Below, piece after piece: positions 36,301-49,100 of a stretch of DNA of 64,000 bases. The stretch covers positions 381,839-445,838 of the forward strand of contig CABFPE010000134.1 in the NCBI GenBank assembly GCA_900660155.1, read 5' to 3'. The position numbers and the translations under genes were made by a program. How positions within the stretch are numbered: the stretch's first letter is position 1; each line of letters opens with the position of its first letter. This DNA comes from Hofstenia miamia (taxonomy: Eukaryota > Xenacoelomorpha > Acoela > Hofsteniidae). The notes below the pieces were generated by a model. It had not been told where the DNA came from. It made no database searches and worked only from the letters and a program-made list of their open reading frames with translations.

Positions 36301-39300
36301 TTTCATTATGTTGATAATTAATTTACTACAATTTGTGTTGCTGCAGTCAAAACTGAGCAGGATTATTATATATAAATCTTGCGTATGTGTATATTTGCGC
36401 TTTAGAAATACATTAATTTATTTTTTATTTTATTTAACTGTTGAGCATGCCAAAGAATAATCAAGTTATAATGTATTGTAACGTTTATATAATTATAGGC
36501 AAATGCTGCATGCTTACGATTCGATGAAGGGAATGTGAAAATTGACTGATTGTGGAAGAGTCGACTGTTTGGAGAACACTCAGAAATAGCAATTTAAGAT
36601 AAGTGAGACTACCAAAAATTTATTTATCACCAAACTCATGAACAAAATTATTCGACCTTGTCTCAACTGGGCAAAATTACAACTTCAAGGTATGGATTAT
36701 TGATTCGAAATGTCTGTATACAATGAATATCATTTAGAAAGTTTGTTTTAATTATTACATTAGCGCAATGAACATTGAAGGATGAGAAACAATTTCTACG
36801 CTTTGTTTTTATAACGCAATTGGTAATATGCTTAGCAGAATTTTTAACTAAATTCTTTCATTACGATTATTAGGTTAATGAAACTGAAATATTTATTAGT
36901 TTATCTAAATAATTAAATATGCATAACATATTGCTGCAATTTTTTTAACTATTTAGTTAACATAATTGTATCATAATTTTAATTCACCAACTCCAAAAAT
37001 CAGTTAAAAATTTTCAATTAAATCCTTCAAAATTATAATTATCTACTGTAAGTAATGAGTGTACATAAAGGAAATTAACTGCTGGTTGAGCAACTGCATT
37101 TAACCTTGAAATACCGAGTTAATTAGAACGTAAAGTTACGTATATTGTAATGTGAGATACTGAGTCATCGTAGATTTAATCTTTGTTATTTCTTCAAAAA
37201 CTAATCCAACGTCAATCATTTTAGATATGACGGTGCCTGTGGCTTGCAAATTAAGATTTTCTTTGCTTCAATCAACCTATTAGTCAACAGTGGGATTTTT
37301 AAGCAAAACTTAGAATCTTCGGGTAGGCTTTAAAAATCCCAATCAAATGAATGACCAATAAAAATGAGTCTAATGTTGTACATCTGTGAATAACACTCCA
37401 ATTGGAGAAGTCAATGAAATCGCCGAGGAAAGATTGGCTTTTGCAAGTATCATCCACATCAGAAATTGCAAAAACAGCAATTGATTTTTCGAACAAACAA
37501 TGACAAGAAGAGGATGATTAGGTCACAATAGGGGAGCTACATACATCTAGTAGTTCTACTAGATAATCTTAGTAATTAAAGTTTCGTCAAATTCACAAAT
37601 TCTACGCCAGAGTCTTCCAACCTTTTCCAGAGTATCATCTGTTGGAATTGACACAAATGTGGTCATAATAGAACCAGTCCTTAACAATGAGTATTTTGGC
37701 ACAGTAANNNNNNNNNNNNNNNNNNNNNTACATACATCTAGTAGTTCTACTAGATAATCTTAGTAATTAAAGTTTCGTCAAATTCACAAATTCTACGCCA
37801 GAGTCTTCCAACCTTTTCCAGAGTATCATCTGTTGGAATTGACACAAATGTGGTCATAATAGAACCAGTCCTTAACAATGAGTATTTTGGCACAGTAACA
37901 ACAAAATCATTGAAATGGAGCATCCATTTATTCTGTCTAATATCGCACCAGTTGCAGACATCGAACGGAAATTAGACGGGCAGAAGCTTGTGGAAATATG
38001 TGTGTGTCCACTGTGCGATGGTAAAGATATTCTTTGCAGTGGAAAATCTACTTAGGGATTTTTTATTGCTTGTAAAGTGCTTATTAAAGGCCGAAACAGA
38101 TCGTCAAAGTACCTTCAATCGAAAATGTTTACAAAACCCTTTATTCAGGATAATGCCCGATTTGAAAAATAAGCAATTTTGAAGTGGTGGAAGTGTGTAA
38201 GGCTTTGAAAAGCATCTCTGCCAAAATTAGTATGTGGGATATGACAGCGTGGAGCAAAATGCAACGAAATGACGATGGTGAATTCTGGCCAATCGCAAAT
38301 GTTCACATTTCCATTATCAAACCCAGAAGATGAGATCATGGGATTGAAACTCAAAAAGTCTTTAAAAGCGAGTCTCCATTTGGTGCTGTTGTTGAGCTCC
38401 AAATTGAGACTCGCTCTTAAACTTTTTTATTATTTTGTTTATGTATTATTTTTTTGCCATTTTAGTTCATATATTTTTCTTCTCTTAACATTACAATGGA
38501 TTAATTCCATTAATTATTAAAATACGAAATTATACTCAAATTGAAAATTAAAAAAAGTGCAATAAAAAATTTTATTTTTTAAGCTAAACGAGCTTTTAGA
38601 AATAATTTATAACATTCAAATGTAGAGAGCTATAAGGTGAGTTAATCCAACTTCTTTTATATAATTTGTGGCACTTGGTGTGTAGCTGAACTGGAGGAGT
38701 GGGCATGGTCGCATTTAAAAGAGGTAGGCGTAAAGTTGGTATTGTGCATTGTAGCAGAGAGGAGAGTACGTTTGCCATGGAGGCGTATTTTTACAACCTG
38801 CAGTGTGTGATTGAAAGCCAGTACGCATTTTGAAATCATTTCAATGTAGCCCCCCAAGAGGCGACTGGAAATCAATTCTTGCATGGGTCAAAAACTTCAG
38901 AGAAGCCAGGAGTACAACACAGTAAAGAATTTGTATCGCTAGGCACGTCAGACCACCTGAAAACACCGAGGCTGTGAGGATTTCATTTTTGCGATTATTG
39001 GCCCCTAGTTTTTTTAAAAGAATGAGGTAACAGTAAATTGATTTTTTTGTCAAGGAAATTTAAGAATTAGACGGAGCTACGGCGCACACATCAAGAACTT
39101 CAATTAATGTTTAGCGGGAACATTTTCCGGGGCGGATGATTTCAAGTTACTCGGCCCGAGTTCGAGTTTTTACGTTTCGAGTTCGGGGTATTTTTTTAGA
39201 GAAAATTCCGAGTTTGATGGAATTTTTTCTAATTCCGAGTTTTTTAATGTAAAAAAACATTTATTTTACAATAATTCTGATTGATAAAGAAATTGAAAAT

Positions 39301-42300
39301 TAAAATAATTTATTTTTTAAGGTGTTATCGAGTGGATTTTCGATCGAGTTCGAGTTTTACCAATTTCCATTCCGACTTTTTCTGATCAAGTTTTTCGAGC
39401 TTATTCGAGTTCGAGTTAACATTCCGAGTACTCGAAAACCCTGCTATCACTTACTACATTACTGCACATACAAAGAAATATATAAATGACAAAGTTGCGA
39501 ACTTAGATGGGTCAGAGTTGTTACAACCAGTGTTGTAACCGCGGCTTGACTTTTCGACACGAGCACGGAAAGGCACAAAAGTTAAAAAATTTCAAGCACG
39601 AGCCGGCACACCACCGAAATCTATAAATTTTTCGTTTAATGTAAAAGGCATCTTAGCTTAAATCTCTATGAATGACATGTTGTTTTTGCGACAAATTGTT
39701 TCAACAGTATAACAAATTGTTCAAGAAATAAATTTTTCAATGATTTTAATATGTAAACTAATAGATTTACAAAATCAAAATAAAAAACATATTTCGTACG
39801 TTTTTAATGTGGGCGCGAGCACGGCAAGGGCACAAAATTTTCTGTTCGAACACTGGTTACAACAGTCGGTTTGTAAGTTTATAAGTACAGAAATATTGGC
39901 TAGGCACCAAAAAAGAGCCCTTCAGGTTTGGTTTCAGGAAAATACTTGGGAATAATGCTGGATACAAAAAAGGTATCGCTTTCTCTTTAGCTACTATATT
40001 GTGCCAAACCGTTTACATTTATGTGGTGACCAGATCTTTGTAATATTCTTCATTATCTATTTAATAAGATTTTGTACGTGTGCCGAACATAGGTTCAAAG
40101 TGAATTTCCCTAGCTGCTGAATCATTGCCTATTGTTATAGGCTCATCAATGCCATAAAAACCCGGTTCTGCTGCAAAATCTAGTGCATCAGTATCACTAT
40201 ATGGCTCACAACCATCAAAGTTATCCTTGCGATTTTCGTCATAAATTTTAAGAATCAGATTCTGAATCAGGTGGTGGATTGGGCTCCAATTCAGCAAAGA
40301 CCCGTCCCAGACGCCTAAGGCCACGGTTAGACTAGTGATTGGTTCAAAAGTGTCTATCACATTTTAAAAAAATTGCACGTCTAACCACACGAGATAGTGA
40401 TGTGACCATCAGAAGGAAATTGAACCCCCAGAGCCTTTTTGCATTTTAGTCATGCTTAGGAAATGCTTATAAGGATGATTGAGAGGTGCCCGTACATTTG
40501 TGCCTAATATTTTAGGTAAAAATCTAAGTAGTTTCCCTTGCCAATTAGGAGTTTCTGTCATTGAAATCCAACATTTGCCATATATTGCCAAAAAATGCAG
40601 CAATATTGCAGGTTACCCATAGCAGGTGAAAATCACCATTTCACAAACTTAAATTTAATTGAAATTCATGTCCATGACAGTCGCTAGTGTGAAGTGTGCA
40701 AGGCACTGCTGGCCATAAGGCTGTGATTGCAAATCATCCCTGATCGCATGATCTACGATACTATCCCTGTTTCCAAGGTGCTGGGATCGACACAAGTCCA
40801 CTACATCATTTAAATCAATAAAGCTGCCCAAGAACTGTCACCTCTGCTACTTGGGCAGTTCCAAAAGGACAATTCAATACAACTAAATGCAAATATAAAC
40901 TTGCAAAATATAGCATATTTTTCGGCAGTATTCATTCTATTGCGACGATATACTCTTACATCAGATCGCTCATGAAGAATCAACGCTTCCACACGCTCCC
41001 CTCTACGACTTTATTAGTTTCCGCTCCATAAGCTAGAATTTGTAGAAATCGACCAACTTGATAATCCGGAATAACCCCCTTCCTCTCGCAACATTTGATA
41101 TGTGTGTGTTGTAGCAACTGACAGCGTGTTTTTATAAAAAAAATGCATCCAAAGGCAGGTTTTTTAAACTGGGTTAACCGGTACATGTACCATACCTCCT
41201 TCCACTATCAAAATTTCTGAAAGTTAATAAACAGAGCCGCTTATTTTCCACTATAGCTATACATGACCCTATTCGCCATTTTTCTAAGAATAGTTTGAGG
41301 AAATCAGGACGAATTTGTTTTAGAATTTTTCAAAACGAGTATTAATTCGCGTTGTCGCTTTAAAGACATTGTAAAGGCACAGAGCCACATTTTTTCGAAG
41401 ACAAATTCGTTGCACCCATAGGGACAACGAATAGAACATACAAGATGTTCATTTAGAAATTATTGCAAATTTACCAATTTGCCTTCTGATATAATGGATT
41501 TCATATTATATATTACTTGCTTCACATCAATAAAGTGAGTACTGGACATATTTTCGTCAAATTGATGGAATTTTAAATGAAATTTAGATTTCATTAGAAG
41601 CCAAGATTTCCGTGATGTCAAGGGTATGCAAGCCCAAAACTCCCTTGCGTTACAAGAACCCTTTACTAACATATAGCAAATGTACGAGGGCCATGCACAA
41701 ACCCATTGTTCGTTACCCCTTTTAAGTAGATATTGTATAAAGCAAGTGCAAAACAATGTGCTTTCTAGATTGTATCTATTCTATTGTTTAACAAAAACAA
41801 AGTTAAAGAATTTTCTTTGAAACATACTACATAGATCAGTATTTGCTAAGTTCAAATGATAGAAGACGCTGTGTGACAACTGATAAGGGAATCAAAGATG
41901 ACTAGGTGCCTTTACATATACAATGTGTCCATATGCATGTATGTATTACAGTACTCTAAAATTTTTTGAACGCAGTAATATTCATTCAGATAATGATTTG
42001 GAGTTTTATTTATAATATATTTAATAATTTTAATTTTGTAAACATTTTAAATGTTGCACAGTGCACCAGCTGTGTTGATAGAGTAGAATCATCTACATGG
42101 CGCTTAGTTATCTCAAAGTCGAAGCAAGTGTGACGCAATGTTACAACATTATTAAGACTTAGTGTCTTGTCTTATTATCAAGATGGTATTTAAAATGTAA
42201 TAGCTCCATGCTATGAAAAATGATGACCAATCAATTTGACTGAAATATTTAATCCTTATCAGCATTCAGATGCTGTGAATTGTGTATAAACATCAATTAT

Positions 42301-45300
42301 GACACCATTGTAAATTTCATCTAATCACCGACATTTCTCGGTAGAAGGTGAAAGCAATAACATTCGCATGCATTTATAGGAAATCCTGCTGAGAAACCAC
42401 CCGCTTTCTCTTTTTCATTTGCTTATAAAAAACAAATTATTAAGAGAGGACCACATTGTGTTTACAAAATATTCTTCCTAAAGAATGGCACACACTGCTC
42501 AGCCTGGGTACAAGGATATTAAAGACAGCAAAAAGTATGCATGGTTGTTGAAGTTAAAGCATCAAATGGAGAAAAAGCTATGTTTACAAAATGGAAACAA
42601 ACAAATGATCCTGATTTATTTTTTGAAGAAATTTCTAAAAACAAAGCTAATGTGACAACTCCTGGAATAAAACAGATGATTGTCAAGAACTACTAAATGC
42701 AAAACACACTAAAACTTTGTAAGAAAACTCACTAACTTTCTAAATCTACTCAAAATCAACCACCAGTTACTAAAAAGAAGGCTTTTTCCTCTATAGTTAT
42801 AACAGTACTTTAAAAAGAAAGTAGAAAAGGGATAAGTGACAACACATTATCTACGGAAGCCTGTGTTGAAAGAACGTACTACAAAATTGTATATCGTTTG
42901 TACTATTCTTAGCAACTTGTTACCGTTAAGGCTTGGGGTTCTGACTTTTTGCGAAAGTATATCAAAAATTTTAAATTTTATTAAGTACAAATCATTAAGT
43001 GCTATTATTATTCAACCTAACAAACTCAAACGCAATTGACACAAAATATTAATAAGCAATTTAAATACAGATATTTTAACACCTTCATTTGCAACAATTA
43101 TAGATATTTGATTAATGAATTGCTTCAATTGTTTTATGATTCACAATGTACAATTCAACATCCACTCTATGATTTCATTCGTTTTTTAGATAAGCAAGGC
43201 ATAAAGCTCAAATCACAACAGCACTTTGGCACTTACAATTAGAATGAATCATCTGAAATAAACAGCTAAAACCTCAGAAGTCTAAGATACATAAAGCAGA
43301 ATTGAGAAAAACATATACGATTGTACTACATTTTGCCAAACAATATTAAAACGTGTAACCAACCAAATAAAAAATGGGTTGCACGTTTTTCATAAAATGA
43401 TTAATAACAACAGAATTGTTGAAATCAATTGCGGCTTACATTCATTGAAATTAAATCATTATACATGTCGTTAATGGAAGATACCAGTACGAACATTGAC
43501 GCATGCCAGAGATTAGCAATGTTCTATTGATGTTTCATAGTGCAGGGTGAACAATCACGATTCGAAATTTCTGGTGAAGCATATCAAAATTTTAATGGTT
43601 TTAGCCACTTCGAGGCTGAAGGTGAAAATTTGCGTGTTTTTATGGAATGCAAAACTTATTGCTGGCATGCCACTAACTTGAAAACACACACGCATAAACC
43701 ACACGTTTAGTATATTTAAGCTAAAATGGTGACAGAAGCCTCTATTAAAAACGTTGGCAAAGCGTGTATTGGTGGTATAAAGACAACATGACTTTTAAGT
43801 ATATACCAAAGCTAGAGTGTTTTGCTGGCCAGTTCGATTTCGCAAATGCGGCTTTAGTAGTTTATGAGGCTGAAAATGTTTGTTAGAAATAATACTAATG
43901 CCTTGTTGTATATATTGCTTCAAATTTTACACATCCTTTACATGATACGTTGTTAATTTTTGAGTTCAATAAAGCTTTCAGTAAAGCGAAACACAGCATC
44001 TTAGCCGAAGCACACTTTATGATTTGCACAATCCCTAATGCTATCAAGAAATGGCTGATTAGTTTCTTGTTGCACCGAACCCAACGAATAACTCACAAGA
44101 GTGAATCCTCAGATTAGAGTAACGCGAACAGCGGGTGCAGCCAGGATACAGTCAATGGACCAATTGTATTTAATATTATCTCTAAATCACGTTTGTCCTC
44201 AGTCTCCAGTTTCTGTAGTGTATATAATTGTCTTTTGTTTTAGGCATTGTTTTCAGAACATCAGCCTCAATACATCTACTTATTTCCATGATTTTATAAC
44301 TAGGAAAAATGTTTTCAAATTTCTACAGAACAATCCTTTCGAATCTTGAGGACATCTCAATCAGTATGTGATTGATTATTAATATTGAAATGTCCAAAAC
44401 TGATTAATGAATAAAGAAAAAACCACTCTATTTCACCTCACTTTAGATGTGCCCATGCAATTGAAGTGGTAACTAATCGAACAATTTTTGAAAAATTTTG
44501 ATGACAACTTGTCTAAAATATTTTTTCGCAAAACTTTCAAACAATCCTTCATTTTTTACAATAAAACCAGTTGATACTGAATCAATAGAATGCAGTTTTC
44601 ATTATTAATATTCTCATCTGTCTTCTTTGTGTAACTAAAATACCGCGCCTCATTGACCTCCGTTGTATAGGGACGCGACAGAAAGTGTACAACATTGGTT
44701 TGTAATAGCTTTATTCGTGATAACCTAGGCTTACAAAATTTGAAAAAACCAAACTAATTAGAAGGGCCCACTTTTGAAAGAAATGTACATGTTGAAAAAA
44801 TTATTGGACCATCAATGGTATGTTGTTGTGATTAGAATTTTTCAATGCATTCCAAGCATAGGGCAATTTAAAGGACATTACATAGTCAAAATAATACTAA
44901 TAGCTTCAGCTGTGAAGTGAGTTTCAATAAAGTCCGCTAGAATTTAGTTCATAAAAGAGATCCATTAAACATTACAGACTTGATAACGTATTTACGAAAA
45001 TAAAAAATCCTAGTCTAAAATTAAATACAGACATAAAATGTAAAATAAAATGTAGAAAATTGCAAAAAAACAATTTGAAACCTCGGAGTTGTAATATAAT
45101 AATGGATTTATTACATAATTGCATTATTGCATAATCATGTTTATGTCAAATGCTTTAATATTCCATATAATTTACAAACACTGTAAATAAAGTGGAATAC
45201 ATTCTACAATAAGTACTGAGCGAGGACACACGGAGCAGGGTGCCGCTATTATTCCTATTTTAAGCTCTAAGCATTAAAAATGGAAAGAAAAATGTTCTAA

Positions 45301-46148
45301 ATGGTTTCTAAATGTACAATATATAGTTCTCATTTCTAGTTCTGCTAAACCAAATAGTAAACAAAGTGGAAATGTGATTCAAAATATTAGTTAATAACGG
45401 TTTACCATAAATATCCCAGTACGATGGTGGTCCAGCAGGTTGCCACTGCGGCTTTCGATTGCATTCAGTAGCTGTATAAATAACGAGTTGCGCGTATTCT
45501 ATTGCTCCACCACTTCTGAAGCTAATTTCAAAAGACGCAGTTCCGAAAAAACCACCGTCTGGATCNTTATTAATATTCTCATCTGTCTTCTTTGTGTAAC
45601 TAAAATACCGCGCCTCATTGACCTCCGTTGTATAGGGACGCGACAGAAAGTGTACAACATTGGTTTGTAATAGCTTTATTCGTGATAACCTAGGCTCACA
45701 AAATTTGAAAAAACCAAACTAATTAGAAGGGCCCACTTTTGAAAGAAATGTACATGTTGAAAAAATTATTGGACCATCAATGGTATGTTGTTGTGATTAG
45801 AATTTTTCAATGCATTCCAAGCATAGGGCAATTTAAAGGACATTACATAGTCAAAATAATACTAATAGCTTCAGCTGTGAAGTGAGTTTCAATAAAGTCC
45901 GCTAGAATTTAGTTCATAAAAGAGATCCATTAAACATTACAGACTTGATAACGTATTTACGAAAATAAAAAATCCTAGTCTAAAATTAAATACAGACATA
46001 AAATGTAAAATAAAATGTAGAAAATTGCAAAAAAACAATTTGAAACCTCGGAGTTGTAATATAATAATGGATTTATTACATAATTGCATTATTGCATAAT
46101 CATGTTTATGTCAAATGCTTTAATATTCCATATAATTTACAAACACTG

Positions 46149-46196
<48 letters not shown>

Positions 46197-49100
46197 TTAT
46201 TTCTGTACAATGTCGCATTATTTGAAATATTTTACAAAAGCTCATTCAGATTTATTGATTTACCTCCAAATAGTTTAAAATAATTTCAACAGAAAATTTA
46301 GCATTATGCATGCGTAATCAAATTACACTAATTTTATAAATAACCATGTACATGAAAAAAATAACCTTAATATCATTCGACCTTTGAAAAGTGATTTTTT
46401 TGTATTTACAAATAACGCAGATTTTTTATTCACTAAATTGTTGGACGGAAAATTGATAGTTTCCCTACCTATAGTAACGTTGTAAGGCAATCAATTAATG
46501 TGGACTTCTGCTAACCCTACTATTACCGAACTTTTACTATAACGTGAATTACCAAGCGGGGTACATTTTGTACCCCATAATGATTCATGTATATTTCAAA
46601 GAATCAAAGATTTTTTTAATATATCTTACATGATATTAGTAAAATTAATGCAGGAAATTTGCATTTCAGCAGTATTGTAAGTTTTCAGGCACATTATGAG
46701 CAAAAATGGAAGATGTTTCTCCATTTCTTATGCTGTTTTGAACCACAGCCAACTTAAATTTGGTTGTGTTTGAACATAAAGAACATTGTCCAGATACTGT
46801 CTGTGAAGGTATAGGAATCCCTATAGTTTCCTCATGAATCAATAAATAACAACATTGCTTCAAATACATTAACAATTTTTATACAAATATCACTATTCAA
46901 TATAAGGAGTAATAAGAAAGATATTCACCAATGACGAAAGAAATTCATCAGAAGAATCTCAAATATATTTTCTCTTGTTGTGGTTGTAGATTGTATATGA
47001 TTTGAGAGCACATATATCAACCAAACCACAAAATGTTGTAAAAGTTAGAAATATATTCAGACACATCAAAAACCAAGTCTGATATATTGATGCAATAGCA
47101 TAACAAATTTTTAAATTTTCAATTTTCTCTTACAATAATGAGCAAACATTCAATGTCAGTATGGTACAACTAAGAAAATTATGTTTTTCATTATTTTCTT
47201 TACTATTTCAAAATAATTTAGAATCCATTGGAACCCTTCAAAATGTTTTAAAATAACTAAATATTGTACAAGATATAGAACGTTAATTACCAAGCGGAGT
47301 ACATTATGTACCTCACTAACAATTTTTGACAGAGATTTATCTAACAATTTTTTTCAATGAATAGCAGCATTGTAGGGATTAAAAAAAAGTTTTGTGATTT
47401 TTAAAGGGTGTCAGATTTGCTATACAGAAAATTATAATGCTGGGGTACAAAATGTACCCCGCTTGGTAATCGTAGGGTTAACACAAAAACCACCTATTAA
47501 AAAGTTTTTGGAAGTATATTGCAAGTAATGCCTAATTTTCGGACGGAACTAATAAAAATAAATACTTCATACTATTTTTAGGTTCATTCTATTTCAAATT
47601 ATTTTACAAACTTTCAAAAACACGTAAGAAATAATATGAACAGACAAATAAAAATCTAACTTTCTATTAAACTTTGTCAGACTGAAACTATGTTTACTCG
47701 CAAGGTCATGGTCAAATATTCGGAAAAACTCGTTCATTTTATATTCTTGATCAAAAAGTAGCAATCGAAGTGTTCTGATTTTGCTGTAAACGTATTGTTT
47801 AATTGACTCGACTTATTATTATCATAATTTGATAATAAATAGTATTCTAGTGCAATGGAGGTCAAACAATTCACGAAAATCCAAAACGAATATGACATGA
47901 TAAAATGTTTCCGTCCCACAAAAACTGAATGAAAATCATAAAAAATTGGAAATTTAAAAAAATATATTTCTATATTAATAAGCCAATAGCTTGTTCCTCT
48001 AAACAACTTACAAGAAGAAACAGATAATTCGCGCCAATTTACATAATAACAAAAAATTCATATTATAACTTTCAAAACTATTTGATCCATTATTGAGATT
48101 TCGAAGACTGAATTGCGATGCACAAAATCATAACATAGAAACGGCAATGAGATTGTGCTGCAGGATTGTGTGTTCAGAACTTTAAAAGGAAGAATTTTAT
48201 TCAAGGAAAAGTTTGAAACTCATGTCAAAAACTCTTTTGAAGAAAGATTTAGAAGATTTTAGGATTAGAGCAATCATATGACCCGTTTTCAACTGTCAGG
48301 CGTAAACACAAAACAAATTGCCTTACTGGAAACTTGCGGCCAGGTCTTAGGATTTTTTATTGAATCCGTAATATTTATTCCATCCTTGGATACTTTGGCA
48401 ATATCCAAGAAAAACAACAGTTAAGAAACGTTTAAAACGATAAATAGCAAATGAGATCATTGTTGTCATTAATTGATAGATTTTTACACTGTTTATTCTT
48501 AATCAGGTTATTACTATTAAAACCAGAGATTTCAATTCAATTCTTCAATTCCAATTCCATTATCAGTAACATATAAAATAAATTTACATTTACATAATTT
48601 TAATTATAATTAAATATTATACAAAAAATAATTCCCATTAATTGATAAATTAATCAAAAATCCGCGTTGTAAATTGTGCAATAGGGCTTTTATGTTGATA
48701 TAAAAAATAATTTTTCAAATTAGGTGGGGTTCTAAAGCCAATTTCTAACTCAATTCTGATAATTTTTTTCAACTACAAATCCAATTCCCACATTCAGAAA
48801 TTGGTTAATTCTAATTCCAGCAAAACTATAAATTATCAATTCCTATGAAGGACTTGAAATCCCTGATTAAAATTAGCATATTTGCGAATAATATTTAAAT
48901 AACTAATGAACTATATTACCCATCAACATGTGCTAAGTCATCCAATAAAAAATATGATAAAAAATATAGGGTTAATATATCAATATAAAGGTTGTCCCTA
49001 AACAGACACAAAACTTTTTAAATGTATAAGTACAATTAATATATATTATTAAATATAATTACTTTATATGTTGTATATCTGGATAAAAGAATATTTGTTT

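Noticed and set aside
40060-41200. PIF/Harbinger transposase
   Set aside because: LQILAYGAETNKV is suggestive, but no DDE blocks or target-site structure could be found, so it is left unassigned.
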